DNA of 57,850 nucleotides from Herpomyces periplanetae (taxonomy: Eukaryota > Ascomycota > Laboulbeniomycetes > Herpomycetales > Herpomycetaceae), in contig WMKJ01000084.1 of assembly GCA_009733715.1 (NCBI GenBank), positions 1 through 57,850 on the forward strand. Reading direction: 5' to 3'. Position numbers and translations under genes: made by a program. Within the stretch, counting starts at the first letter, position 1. Each line of letters begins with the position of its first letter. The notes beneath the pieces are model-generated. The model was not told the DNA's origin. It saw only the letters and a list, made by a program, of their open reading frames with translations, and did not search any database. Positions 32,151 to 45,829 of the stretch are shown one piece after another.

Positions 32151-33650
32151 GCAATAACCACTAGTTTGTCACGATACCAAAGTCGGCGATAATTTGGCGA
32201 GAAAATTATGAGTAAGGTGGTGAGTATTGCGTATAGCAAGAGGGAAAAATTAAATGAATAGCATTGGTAGATTAAGCTTTTGGGGTAGAGTAAATAAATT
32301 TTCAGTTTTCAGGTAGTTAGGTGAATCATAATAAACCTATTTAAAATATGGAACGGTGGAAGAATTAATGCAGGTAAATGCAGATGCACGGGCATGCACA
32401 CGGACACGGACACAGATACATGAGCACCGGCACCAGCACGAGCACAATCACAATCACAAGCATAAGCACAAGCACAAGCACAAGCACGAACAGTGCCTCT
32501 ACAGGGTCAAAAATATCAATCCAACGGGCAAGTGTGATGGTACCATTTTTACGGTATCGTTGGTGCGTGGGCGTGGATGTGCGCTTAAAGAGGATAAACA
32601 AGTTTAGTGTAAACGAAGTTGACAATGTCAATTACATGTGAAAGTAAACGATGCCGTACTGGACGCGCAGAATTTACTCAAAAACATCTTGGACTTTTCA
32701 CAAATCTTACGGCAAAAACATCAAATATTAGCACCGCCAGAACCACACTGCCGACGTTCCGTACCAACACTCGGCCTTATCACGATCTTTTCGGTTATGC
32801 CAGATCCCCAATACCCGGACCCCTGATATTTACACTTGTACTGAGGTTACCTTGGTGCAGCCATCGCACTCGAGTCATGCAGTCCATATTGACTGTTTTT
32901 AATCTAAGCTGCTATGGGATAATTATTTCATCGGATTAAAGTGTACACCCGCCTGTTTATAAACGTTCGAAGCTCCAAAAGCCATCCACTCCCATCAACC
33001 TGCCCCAATCAAACGTGCCAACTACTTTTCTGTTGGGTTCTTAACCCTTAATTCGCAAGGAGTCCATGTTTGCCTCACTTGTCAGTGTCTCCCTTCTTGT
33101 CACCCTTGTGACACGTTCACGTTTTGTAAAACTCTCTACTGACCACACCTAACCGTTTGACACTCAGGTTCCTTTATTAAGTGGAATGTTTATCACTTTA
33201 CCAAACCAAATCCGAAATCTCCCTCCGACGTACCTTCCTATAAACCTGCCTTGCCTTATACAAACGTCAAATTAATTCAAAACAAAATAACTTACTTACC
33301 AAATCATCAGGTATCGCAACGCAAATCATTCCTCATTTTAACACAATAAATCGGATAAGTTCAACGCAATATTACAAACAACCTGTTTAGATCAACTGCA
33401 CCTTTGTGACGTCATTAACAAACCCAAAATCCCCCTGCGCACTCTAATCAAGCAATAACCTGATTACTAATTGCACGTGCAATCCCAGCCCAGTTCAGTC
33501 GGTTAACCCGACCAAGCACGGAAACCTGCAAGAATTTAGCTTTATCACTCCCCACCATCGAATCCTCAACCCGTGCCGGGAAGGATATCCTTCAGCATTA
33601 TATATTTTCACCAAACCATTTTTCAATCCTACCAATTTTATATTACAGCG
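32151..33650. other. Gene-poor transition zone
   Basis: Between the last gene and the fossil-rich AT-rich block. It contains a hexamer-type repeat (32385-32495), an orphan plus frame at 32638-32826 with a protein-like start (DAVLDAQNLLKNILDF) that I do not recognise, and a 14-bp palindrome ATTGCACGTGCAAT at 33470-33483. No complete gene seen. Confidence 0.5.
32385..32495. repeat. Degenerate CACNNG-type hexanucleotide repeat
   Basis: About 110 bp of imperfect hexamers, from CACGGA-like units at the left to GCACAA units at the right, the last ones nearly exact. All frames stay open across it, producing artificial His/Lys- or Thr/Ser-rich frames that are not genes. It lies about 240 bp upstream of FSH1. 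Confidence 0.8.
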
Positions 33651-33726
33651 CTCGTTTTCCTGGTAAAATATCTCTTTCGACTCTTTTGAATGAATTCTTT
33701 TTGGTCCTTGCTCCCTCTCACCAGTT

Positions 33727-33818
33727 CCTCAACAAATATATTGCCACTCCCTCAACAAATATATTGCCACACTCTCAACCAATATATTGTCACTCTCTCA
33801 ACCAATATATTATCTATC
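33727..33818. repeat. Four 23-bp tandem repeats
   Basis: Four head-to-tail copies of a 23-bp unit with core CTCAACAAATATATTGCCA; the first two nearly identical, the third and fourth more diverged (CTCAACCAATATATT). Flanked by AT-rich DNA at the left edge of the fossil zone. Confidence 0.85.
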
Positions 33819-34364
33819 TTTCAGTAAATCTTTCATTGAATTAGGGATGCATCGTTTTTACCGTCTAGATGTTCGTATGGTTCCAGTACAATCTAAATTT
33901 ATTCATGCTATCCCATGGAATTTTTTTTTCTTTCCCTAATCTTCCCTATCTTGTTTGCCTCTATCTATAGGAACTTCCCAAAGCGTTTCCCCGTGCAGTC
34001 CTCAGTCAAGTACCCTTGCTATCTGGAGAATCTATTGCATATATAACTTGTATTTCCTTCATTTTATGCAGCTTGAATTTTCTTGTCATTTTCTCTGAAC
34101 CGCTTTCTGTATCGATCACAGCCAAATTTTTCATCCCTTTTAGTAACTCTCCAGGGTAGTTATTTTAATCATTTAATTGTCCTACATGGTATCCTATCAA
34201 CTGCTCGATTCGATCTTAAACACTAATCTTCTATCATAACTTCACTCAACTATCTATATCTCTTTCGTTCACCCTCCGCACAAAATCATCTGTGCAGTTT
34301 TTTACTTTCGATTATTTTCCCCCGTTTTTGCAGATTAATTCACGTGATCCCACTAAATCTACTG

Positions 34365-34380
34365 TGGCGCCCGTTGAGCC
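34365..34380 (+). other. Primer-binding-site-like sequence (tentative LTR edge)
   Basis: TGGCGCCCGTTGAGCC resembles the TGGCGCC-type primer-binding sites used by some Ty3/gypsy elements next to a 5' LTR. No matching second LTR was found by eye, so this stays a weak hint of another plus-strand LTR fossil around 33.6-34.4 kb. Confidence 0.2.
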
Positions 34381-36589
34381 GTTCCTCGTAGAGTTCGGAC
34401 ATTTGCCGTGGGTGTTGCTGTGTCTACGAAATATTTACAAGAAATGCTTCTTGTGATAAATTGTTAACCATAAGTTATTGAGTTTTCTTTAAAAACAAAT
34501 GCTTCTCTAATTTTGTATAAGGTGGTCCGGTTCTTCGCGGCCTGTTTTGCACCAAAATCGTCCTCGCTAAACGTTTTGGAACTTTTTTCTTTGCTGTCTT
34601 TTGACTTTAGGAATCCCGCTACGTCGTAACTAGTTTGCGAGTAAAATTCCATTTGTGTTAATTGCTCGATTAACTTGCAATTTTCCTATTCACTAATAAA
34701 TTTTAACAAAATTTATTGAACGCAGTTGCTCCTTTGGTATGCAGACTAAGTTTGGTGTAGAATTTCTCCGATGGTTCTTTCGTAGACACCATAGTCCAAT
34801 TAGAAGCGTGAGCTCCAAAATCAGAGTGCGGCTATGACTATTTAAACCCCATTATTTCAAATTCCGTTACCCGTCTACGTGCGCAATATGCTAAATCTAC
34901 CCTCGTCTACATCTGTCCATATAGAATGTACTTGTTATTTGTCCTGAATTATCATATCCAATACTCGCGCTAGATTTTCTTTGTCCGAATTCTCAGTTAC
35001 TTTACCAGGGGCCGCAGAACCCTCCACACTGGTTCTGCCTGTAGCATTCGATTAATTTGGTCTTTTAATTGACTAGACTAAATTGTACTTCCTCTCCCAA
35101 ATAAGCAAAATTTAATATTTATCATTACTAAACAACTATTATAAAGCCTTCGCTAAGTTTTAAGTCGATTGTGCGTGCTTGAATAATTCTTTTCCTAGTT
35201 TTTACTTAAAAAGTGTTCCAATATTCATATCAAAAATCCCATCATTTAAGTTTGAGCTGTAACTTAACTTTTCAAAATATTTCGACCCGTCCAAATGCTC
35301 TCGGAATTTATTTTTTGACAGTAATATCTTTTAAGATATACATTAACATCAAATTTTCACTGCCATCAAGACTCATAATATAGTACCCGCCAAAATTTTG
35401 GTTCCTAGAAATGCATATGTTTAATATTTTTCTATATTATACAACTACTAATTATCTTATCGTTCTCCGGGCTCAATGATCATTATAAAAAGTTCTCCAG
35501 TATCCCTCTGACCCAAAAAACAGTCTGTCATTTAAGTCATTTTTCGAATTCTTTCCTCAATTCCTAGATATCCAACCCATCCTTTATTCCCGTCTATTGC
35601 TACCATAGTGCTCTGCATTTAGCGTCCGTGAAATATCACTATGAATACTAAAAAATCGCTCTGGAACTGCATTAATTTACAAGATTTCTCCAACAAATAT
35701 ATTAGTTCCAGCTGTGGCTCGCCTTGTGAAGGTTGTTGTACAACGACAAAATAGTGTATGTGCATTTAGCTGGCCAACGCTATCCTTATGTGAAACATTA
35801 CAGTCTATTTGTGGATTGAGAACTATCGACAAAACTTATTGGTGCGGGATAAATCAAATAAAATACTAGCAGTGACAACTATAAGAGAAACGAGAGCAAA
35901 CGGCTTCTTACCGTAACGACTTAAAAATTCTAGCTTCATCTATGCCATCCTTTTATACACAAAAGAAGGGACAAAGGGAAACAAATTTATAGAAAAAAAC
36001 GGCTACGAGATAAAAGTTGCCTTAACGTTATATGAGGTGGAGCAAAATATGATTATTCAAGACAGAAGTTGAGTAGTTATAATGCTATGAATCTGTCCTT
36101 ACCTTCCAAACATATGATAACATCTCAGTAACTGTAAAAAAATAATTGTCTATTATGCAGGATTGTTTACCAAAATCACACCTCTAGACTTCAGGAAGAT
36201 GATATTTTCTTTGCCTGTGCTTCACTCTGTCGTTTGCTCCTGTAGGTAGTTCTGACGAGTTACCTTTGCTCCGCACGATATATCGAGGTCAGGTTGAAGC
36301 TTTTTAGACATGAACCACGATATTCTAAGACAGAACAAGTTAATTTAAGCTTGGAGTAATGACTCTCAAGAACAAGAAATATACACCCAAAAAACAGCTA
36401 CACACGAGTATATCTGACTTTCTGAGAGATGAATTTTCAGACACACGTGTTAAGTATGGAATATAGAGCGTGTATACAAAGTAATATGAAAATTACTATA
36501 CAAAGTATACTTCTATGGAAAGAAAATGACTCTATTCATGATGGTATTTGTAAACAAGAACAAAGAGGCAATGCCAAGGATTAAGGAAA
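34381..36589. other. AT-rich region without recognisable gene
   Basis: No coding region, repeat family or RNA gene recognised. It probably consists of decayed transposon and spacer DNA, possibly including the downstream part of the neighbouring minus-strand gypsy fossil. Confidence 0.5.
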
Positions 36590-39500
36590 GGTCAATCGAA
36601 TATAATCAAAGATCTCGCTAGCCAGAAACGATCTTCAGAATAAGAAGGCATGAGCTCTTTGATTTTAACCCTAAATGATGTAACAAACATCCTATCGGCG
36701 TTCGATCTTTCAATTAGTCCCCTCAGGTTGACTGTTATGAGCGTACAAAAGCCAAAAAATTTTTCTACCTTCCTAAGATCTAATCCCATTCGAAATATGC
36801 AAGAATCTTTCCTTTGTATCTACAGATCCATCTCCAAATTTTTTGAGCAACTGCACAACCATCTTGAATTTACAATTTTTTCGAACTTAGCCAAAAAATC
36901 TGGTAAAAATCGTTTTACAGCTCTATTCTATTATTCCGAGTGATAATATGCTTGGTTCACTTCCAGTTTCTCCAATTTTATGGATACCCTCAAAATTTGG
37001 GAGCAACTGCGAGACGTAATATCGTGATAGCTAATGCCCTTACTGTAAGGGTGTTACAGAAACGCCGCGATTGGCATACACTGCTGCTATGGTCTTTTTT
37101 GCCTTGCTCATGCATTTAGATGACTTCATGAGGATATTTCATAGATAGCAGGATTTATGCACTATTTGTCCAGTGAGAAATTACTTACGAGCTGGCCTAT
37201 GCAGCACCAGCATCATATCCGTCGAGGACATGCAAGTGTTGGGGCGTGGACCATTGTCATCGGATTGCTACATGGATGGAGTCCAAGTGCCCGCCATCTA
37301 GAGCAGTTAGCTTCAATAATGATCATAAAGGGCTCTGGCTAGAGATTTGCAATCTCTAATTGACTTTCGGTAGTAGTCGCTGCTTGGTGAAGAGAACTAA
37401 TGCCCATGAGCCCTAAGTAGGTAGCTTTGCAACTTAATCATCAATCTTGGCTTGGCTTTAGATTCCCATTACCGGACATTACTTTTAGTTAGATTGTGTT
37501 GTCATGGCTTCTGAATATTGCTCAAACTACACCAAATGTGCTACGAGTATTGCAGTTAGCCATACTTGAGGACAATTGAACCACGATTATCCCGCGTTTC
37601 GAGATAACAAGGGCATTTATGCTGTTTACATGTGTAAAGTCGGAGCATCCCTGGATGTTAAGCTGGAGCTACAGTTAGTAGTTGATGGGCTGATCTCCAA
37701 GAAGGCGAGGCAGCTCAGGCTGAGAATGCGAAGCAGAAACTCGGTGAAATATGAACTTGGTCGAGTTCTCCACCTCATTGCTTTAATATTTAGAGTGTCC
37801 TGGATTCTCTCAATGTTTGGACATCTGGGAATCAATCTTATTTTACATGTCTCACTAATAATTTACTTCATTTACATATAGCTATTTAATTTTAGTTAAG
37901 TTCCCCTTTTTATTGTATCTGGTCGACTTTGACAATAATGTCTTGTGGGTGTTTGGAAGATTGTTTTTTTTCCTTACTTTACCAGAGTAAGACAAATAGT
38001 CTAACTTTGTAGTTGTAGCTACACTTGCTTATTTATATATTTTTTGTTCTTTTTTCTATCAATTCAACTACGCCAAGCTGCGAATTAGAGCGTAACATAC
38101 CGAACCTTAGCCATGATGCTATTAATGGGTCGAAAATCCACACATAAAAGCAGTTTACTGCCATGCTTAGGGATATAGAGGACTGATGAATCCGTAGAGT
38201 ACTTCGAAGGTCTGATGTAACATTTTCGAAGATTCGATTCGAGGTATTCCAATAACGCTTTAAGTTTGCCCTATAACAGGGTAAAGAAGGGCCAGAAATG
38301 CAACTCTTTTCTCGGCTACAACTGGATCTCATGGTTCCAAGGTTTATGATGACGAAGAATTCTTGCCTAGATCCGGAGATAAGCGCTGCAAATCTGTTTA
38401 TTCCTCTGGGGTCGTAGAAGGTCATGTGGTTATATAGATTGCAGTAACTGTTTTTCTGACACAGTCCTAAGGAGTGTCGCAACCGACAACTCTATAATAC
38501 TGAAAGGAGCCATTTAAAACCCATCATTCACATGCTTCCCGTTGATAAAACGATTTACACTCTTCTGCCATGGAATTCACAATATGACATCGTGATTAAG
38601 TATGCTTGTGATGTCTGTCGCAAATGATTGGTGCAAGGATTCAAAATCCCACTTACCTCGTCTCCAGGCTAAAAATCTCGTTTCTATAGACAGCCCTGGA
38701 TCTATCAAAGGTGATTAGAGGGTATGTTATGCTCTTGATTTTCCAAGTAGAACGTGATGCTTCGACAAAATGGATCCAGCTGAAGTTTCCCCTTGCCCCG
38801 CCATTTTTCATCCCTACCGCTTGTTTGCCATTAATTTTGACAGCAATCTTATGATCTCTGAATGGGTCTCGTTCATTCGGGGTCCTGTGGCAACATTTTA
38901 AGTTTTCCAAAGCCTCAAACCATTTAGTCACAGTCCATCTTGAACTCATTACAGTGATCTGATATAGTTTTTGGCATCCTTGGCGATGATACGTTTCTTA
39001 ACGATAAATTGTCCATGGGCCTTTAGTTTAGCTTTAGAAATTTTCTTTCGCCAATGCTTAGGGAATTTGTCGACAGTCTTCCTTTGGTTCGCAGAGACTG
39101 TTCGAGGCTAACTAGTTGAATGTCGCCCGGAAAAATGTTCCAGTTTTCCCCCTTTTAGTCAGGCATCTCTTATGAAAGGTCTGCCAGAATCTTTCTTGGC
39201 AGATGGCACCTAGCAGGTGGTACTTTTTTCCTTAGCCTTTTTGTTGATGGCCAGTTTGGGAGTCCGTTGGCGTTGTTGCATTAGATTCAGTCCTATGGAA
39301 TCATAACGCTTTTGGGTTCCTGTATATTACAAAGGGGGCTTACAGGTATACCTACTGCGGTTCTGAGTTATTCCATTCGGTGCTCATACAAACGGCTGTT
39401 TTTTTTGACTGCATGCGCGATAATTTCCTTCAGGTCATCTGGATAGTCGGTCCCGACCACAGAATCCTTGACTGCACTTTAAGACCCCTGTAATAATAAG

Positions 39501-39680
39501 TTTGAATAGCAGCATGGTCCCAGTGAAAGAGAAGAAACCCGGTTGAATTCAGAAGTATATTTTGTTGCAGAACCTTTTTACCGTGAGGCCAAAACTTTTT
39601 AGGATACTCTCCGTATCTCATCAGGATTTCCAAAGGTGCCGTGTAGCTTGGGAATGCAGGTATTATAGTCTCCAATTATC
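36590..39680 (-). mobile_element. Ty3/gypsy LTR-retrotransposon fossil A
   Basis: Minus-strand remains in the element's normal order: a gag-like part (about 39.43-39.68 kb), a retropepsin-like aspartic protease part (about 38.68-38.88 kb), the start of reverse transcriptase (about 38.08-38.33 kb), and the reverse-transcriptase thumb or connection (about 36.6-36.8 kb). It is broken by many changes and is an old copy. The spacing between the two polymerase parts is larger than usual, suggesting inserted sequence. No LTR pair was identified. Bounds are approximate. Confidence 0.7.
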
Positions 39681-40199
39681 TCATTAGTTGTTCCCAAGAG
39701 GTCTTACGGGTGGGCAAATTCCTAATTCTTTGGTTTATCACCCCTTGGAGAATCCAAATCGACGTCCCGGAGTGCCGAGTTGAATTAACAGAGCCTATCA
39801 AAATTTCTGATTATGGGACCGTAATCATAGGACGATGTAGAGGTTATGCAAAATAAAATCACAAAATTGCTTGCAAATTAAGGGGGTCAAATGTTATATG
39901 TGCTTGGTGTGTGAGGGTTTACTTGGCATACAGGAAATATACTTGTGGTATCGGGTAGAGTAATTATATTTACTATAGAGTACTGTGTAAGATCTAGTTG
40001 GCAAAGACAACAGGACGATAACCAAAAAAGCGCAGAAACAATATCAATGTCAAAAAGAATTAATCAGACAAAAATCATGATTCCATGCAAATTGCACAAT
40101 AGCCTAAGAGTAAGCAGTCGTTGCTTTATCAACATAAAAACAAGAAATAAAACAGAAGACGATCTCCCATTGCCACGAGGATGGTCTACATCATTCATG

Positions 40200-41300
40200 G
40201 GGAACTTAAGAATCCAAATGATGCTACTCATTGCGGGTCTTTTCAGAATTGACAGAATGGTGACTGGTGCATTTGTCAGGCTAAAGGACATCATCAGGTG
40301 TTCGAAGAGGCCACAAAGTGTCCATAACCCTGTTTTCCACTCTTCATAAACTTAAAGCTCGATGCGGTAGTAGCCATCCAGTAGGTTAGTCTTGGTTAAG
40401 ACTTTGCTTTTTTCAGCCGATTCCGGAATTCATTCACCTACGGAAGTGGATTTCGATCGTAAACTGTGATGCTGTGAAGATATCAATACCCCACACATAA
40501 ACGCAATTTACTCTCATGCTTATTAATGAAAAAGGCTGGTGCACCTGCATGTAATTTTGGTCTGATGTTATGCTTACGAAAGCTCATTTCAAGGTATTCT
40601 TAGCGCCGTGAGTTTATGCTCTGACAGGGAGTAGAGGAATTCAAAACGTAGATCCTTTTCCTACCCAACCGGATCTTGTGGCACCAAGATTTTCGATTGG
40701 ATAGAGAATTCTCACCCTGGTTTCGAAACAGGCGCCAAAAATCATTGTATTCCTTTGAAGCCGATAGTCACATGTCCATACAAATAGAAATGACTATATT
40801 TCGATACAGTCTACAGAAATGTCTTGACCACTTATTCTGTTATATTCGAAAAATCCGTTTAAAAAAATCAATACCCTCTGGTTTCCAACTAATAATAGGG
40901 TCCACACTTTCCAGTCATGGAACCCGCTACTATTTTGCATTTGGTATACAAAGATTACACGAGGTTTATTTAATGGACATTGTCGAGTAATATGATCCAG
41001 TTATATCGGGTTGCATGTCTTGTCGCTCCTAAGTAATGTACCGTTGGCCTGAGTGAGTTTGCATAGTGAGTACAAAATAACTTTTCCACCCAACGCTTAT
41101 ATAAGCGAATTTTGATCTTAACTGAAAGATTGATAAGCTGCTCCAGGTCGTCTAGTTAATCTGCCTTGACTATTTGATTTTTGACTGCATCCTTAATACT
41201 CCTATAATATTGCGTCTGCATTAAGGTATCGACCCAGTTGAGTGGAGAGAACCAACTAAACTAAGAAGTTTAGTTCACTGCTGAGCGTTTTTGCTGTAGA
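40200..41300 (-). mobile_element. Ty3/gypsy LTR-retrotransposon fossil B
   Basis: A second minus-strand remnant. A gag-like part lies at about 41.15-41.27 kb, and a reverse-transcriptase part, clearly gypsy-type by its fingers/palm blocks, at about 40.2-40.6 kb. It is broken in many places and truncated relative to copy A; the protease part was not found. It lies directly upstream of copy A in the same orientation, so the two may be tandem insertions or parts of a longer rearranged copy. Confidence 0.65.
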
Positions 41301-42359
41301 ATGATAATTTTATAAGAAGCTTGGCGTATTTTATCTACATTGGCAAAGATGGGGGCGAATTTGGAAGTATATTTATTAATGATCCAAACATTTCGCCCAT
41401 GATGACATCCCTATGACTTATTTTTCCGAAAGGTTTTGAAGGTAAGGTTCAAATCAAGCTGCTGCTGATCTTCAAAGAAAGGTGAAAGCAAAGAAAACCA
41501 TGTTTTAATCATCAGAGAAGGAATTAATATTAAACCGAAAGTAAACCTCCAACTGATCTAAAAAGAGTTTAGATGTCATTCTTAACTTCGCAGCTAAGCG
41601 TAGTTTGAAACAGCAGGGCACAAAATAACATAAATAAATAATTATAGATACAATTACAAAATAAAGCTATCTGTTCTATTCGCCCAAAATATGATTAAGT
41701 ATGACAATTCTTTTTACACGTTACAAAATACTTTTGTTTTAGTCAGCCTGACTTAAGACAAAGGGATGCTTACTAATTTAAAACTAGCTAAGTCTTAATT
41801 TATTTTTATAAGTAACCAAGAAAAGAAAAGTGATTGTAACAAGGTCAATATTAGTCCCTAGATATTGCATACGACAATACTGTAGCATATCTGGTTTACA
41901 TTGAGCATTGGGTCTTTTCTCCAAGTGGTTACATCTACCGAAAGTTACACAGAAGCTTTCCATTTGTAACTCTTGCTCTCTATGGTTACACTGATATTAA
42001 GCTAACTGCCCCTGAATGGCGGATGTTTGGACACCGTCTAAATTTTGTCCCGATGACTATATTCTACATTGCAAAGTTCGCATATCTTCAGCAGGACTGA
42101 TACTGGTGCTACATAGGCCATCTTGCGAGTTAGTTTCCACACAAAAAGTGGTGTCTATGCCCAACCGTCTATATATTATCTACATGAAATATTTCAAGTA
42201 CGTTAATTAAAAATTAATTCGAGTAGATCTGGTCAGCAATAAAAAACAAGCATCAGAGTATGCCGGTTGTAGCCTTACTTTGTAACATTAATCTTTGCCT
42301 ATTCTCATCAAAAGTAACTAGATGACAAATAATTATCTGTTTTGGGGGCTAATGCGTGA
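41301..42359. other. AT-rich spacer between oppositely oriented fossils
   Basis: About 1 kb separating minus-strand fossils (left) from plus-strand fossils (right). No gene, LTR pair or tandem repeat recognised. Confidence 0.45.
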
Positions 42360-44470
42360 GATCATCGACTTGCTTCTATAGGGAAAAAATTAATTATGGA
42401 AGCTGACACGTTGTGTCGTAAAAGACCAAGAGAATCATTGCTGTCTGGTAATCCTATTCCAACGTCCTGGGATGCCAAGTGAGTTGATTTGTCTGAGTTT
42501 TCAGGGGTATTCAGCTCAAAAATCTTAATTATGGCATTGACCAAGTGATAGCCTACGATTGAGCCACAATATTGAGCTTGCCGCGGGGGAGATCGAAGTG
42601 TTATACAACCCTGTGGTCAAGTCCAAGTTTATTTGAAAAAGCAGGCACAGATATTGGAAAGATGGACAAATTAGTTACAACTACTTTAAACTATGTACCG
42701 AATAAGATCTACTTCACAAAGTGGACGGAGCAACGATTTAACAAACACAAAAACGATACTAAAATCAGTGTCGATCAGACAAAAGACTCAGTTCCAAGAT
42801 AGTTTTATAGCATAAAGAGAGTAAGAAGTCTTCTCTTTACCAACAGCTGAACAAGATAATGAGAGAGCAAAATTATCTCACGAGATCACAATTGCCGTTG
42901 GAATCTCAAACATCTTAAATACACGAAATTACCTAATTAACTCCATCCGAGTTCGACCTATTTCAGTCATCTCCACGTGTGAATTTTGTCAAATCGGTCC
43001 ACTGGATTTTCATAACATGATATTATGGTAAAATTGGAAATTTCAGTCGCAATCGAAATCAATGTTTGGGAATCATCATGAATGCAATTGAGTACCCAAA
43101 CACTCATTGCATATGCGAACAGCAGTTTACTACATGATGATTTAATTAGGGCCTAAGTTATCAAAGTATTGGTTCTTGAAATTACCGTAAAACCGTAGTA
43201 AGCTCTTGCAACAGGCTACACTAATCTTCGAAACATTCCAGCTGATATTTCCTGGGTGGTGACAACTATCTTCATAATAAGCTATGTTCGCATTATGAAA
43301 ATAGAAAGGATACTTGCTTTTCTTTCCTGTACGTCGCAATAGTTACCTCCGTTTTTTGGCGGGACCTAAAGATCCGTACGTATTACGTGATCAGTGCTAA
43401 CTGCACCTGAGTATTTCATGCGATGCTGCACGTTACCGTTTTACTTGAGAGTCACATAACGAATCCGATCGGCAAATACGTGCTTAGAAAAATTTCCTTG
43501 TAACATTAAGCTACCGAAAGACTAGCAATCAATGTCAATGGTCTCATAAATAAACTACTGAAGTCGACACGGCTAACTTGAAATATTGCGTATGATACAG
43601 TTTTTGTAGCAGTTGATGGACTTACGAAATTTGCCTGCATTATACGATTTCTGAATGCGAATGCCACGGAGAAATTGGCATTTATTTTTTTAAAAACTAT
43701 CTTGAAAAATTTGGAAATCCCAGGCGAGTCTATAACAAACAAGGACAAGCTTTTCACGTCAAAATTCAAAAGGACACTTAAAAAACAACTCAGAATCAAA
43801 CACAAGTTGTTATCGGCCTTTTATCCGCAGACTAGTGGACAGACAGAACAAATCAACTAAGTACTGAAACAGTATCCTAGGTATTACATAAACTATAGCC
43901 AAGATAACTGTTTTAAGGTCCTACCATTGGCACAATACACCCATATTATTGTTCAGTCCGACGTCATAAAACACATCCCTTTATTGCGAATTACAGCTTT
44001 AACCCCATGGCTTACCAGGAGCCTAGAAAATCAGTTTTGGGCACAAATGGAAACGTTACGTAAATCAACTTAAGAAAATCCGTTGCCGGTTTTCCTTATA
44101 TATTCAGTTTATTTCTTTCTGAATTGCCAAATGCTACGACCATAAACTTAACGACGCTTTGATTTTTAAGAAAAGTGACGAGGTCTGGCTTTTCAATATA
44201 CTGAAGAAAATCGGAAATTTCAATTACTGGTTAAGGTTACCTGACAGAGTGAAATTTCATATGTCCCTACCAGAACCTGCCCAAAAAATAGTAGAACAAC
44301 TAAAATAGATTATTTAATATGTGTAGATGGGAACTAATACGAGGTTTAGAGATCCTGACCAGAAAACACATAAACAAAGCGATATACTATCTAGTAAAGT
44401 GGGAAGTATATGACCATGCGGCAAATACTTAGGAACCAGTTGAACAATTTGGGGATAGTCGTCATCTGTC
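42360..44470 (+). mobile_element. Chromovirus (Ty3/gypsy) fossil C: integrase and chromodomain
   Basis: Plus-strand remains in pol order: the RNase H to integrase linker (about 42.38-42.45 kb), an integrase catalytic core (about 43.58-43.86 kb, the best-preserved part), the integrase C-terminal part (about 44.15-44.30 kb), and a chromodomain (about 44.36-44.46 kb). The chromodomain after integrase places it in the chromoviruses, whose insertion is often guided to heterochromatin. Broken in multiple places; old but still easily recognised, so younger than its neighbours. LTRs not identified. Confidence 0.8.
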
Positions 44471-45829
44471 TACTTTGTCAAGCAGATTTTACACAGTGCT
44501 TAGTTTGAACTAGTTGTATCTACTTTGTCAATTTTTCAATATCTGTGCCTGTTCACCCCAGTGAATGTAAATACGAAGAAAAAAACATGAAGCACTCTGG
44601 TTGTTGTAACTTAAGCTTTGTCTTCAGTTTTGATAGCCCGAATTTTCCATCAACATCTTTATTCATTGAACTGCGTTATACCATCCTTTCCCCAAAAGTC
44701 CGCAAGGCTTTCTCTTCTCCTAAGCAAGAAATATTTCCTTTCCCTACTCTTCGGTAACATCCTCAATATTTATCCATATTCTTTACAAAACTTGAATACC
44801 TATAAATTCTCTTTTCATTATTTGTCTCACATGAAAATGAGCTTTCTACTTTTTACGCCAGAAGATTTTGTTTTGCAACATATTTTGCTTCTTTTTATGA
44901 TATATTTTCTGATTTTGGCACAAATTGGCCTGTTAACCTCTTCTAGTATTTTGGCTGGCCATTAAAAATTTCCTTAGAACATTTCCATATGAGCAAGACA
45001 CTATTGAACGTTTTCTAACACCGTTCTGTTCATTTTATACTAATGCGAGAAAAAAATAAATGTTTATTTGTCACTTTTTTTATAGGCTGGCTATGAACAT
45101 TTGCAGTCTTTAATTTCTAAATCTACTACGCATTTTTGAACCCTTCGAACGACTATATGTTGGCAATCTAAATTTTTGCTACGGTAATCATTCTTAATGT
45201 GTTCAGTATCTTTCTCAACCTCACTCGAAATTGGAAAATTTGATGGGGAAGATATTGCAAGAGTGTCTTACCTAGATTGGACATCAGTTTCGGAAATCAG
45301 CCTTTGCTTAATCTTAAGTTTGAAATATTTTGGAAGGTTATATTCATTTCAATTCCTCATATGAATATTTTCCTGGCTTTAGATCCAATTTAAATGAGGG
45401 TAAACACTTACGGCCTGAAAAAAAAATTTACGTTCTGAAGTAAAATAGATCTTGTTATCAGTTTTCTTGTCAGTTTCAAACTTTGATATGTTCGTTAAAG
45501 TGGTATTGGAGCATTGTATAAATTTCATTGTTTAAATATGGTTTGAAAGATTACATTAGGAGCACTTTAGTAAATTGTGAAGCCTTGGCTGATGTAACTG
45601 AGTAATTCTCTAAATTTCCATTTTCTTGAAAAACAACCTCCACAAACGCTGGCTAGACAAACATCTTGCAATTTTTTTCTAAGTGGCCATTCCATTTTTG
45701 TCAAAAGGCCCCAGAAGTTTACTCCCCCGGTATATTTGCCTTGTGAAACACCCTAATCTTCTGTTTTTTCTTTTGCGATGAACTACAGACTTATGAAACT
45801 AAATTGCTTGAGCATTACGATTGAAAATG
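44471..45829. other. AT-rich spacer, possible LTR remains
   Basis: Pyrimidine-rich stretch downstream of the chromodomain where a 3' LTR of fossil C or a 5' LTR of fossil D would be expected. No terminal repeat could be confirmed by eye. Only meaningless short frames. Confidence 0.4.

Noticed and set aside
32356-32641. His/Lys- and Thr/Ser-rich frames on both strands
   Set aside because: Produced by the hexamer repeat, which stays open in every frame.
33727-33818. Possible CRISPR-like array
   Set aside because: Repeats are directly adjacent with no spacers, and the genome is eukaryotic.
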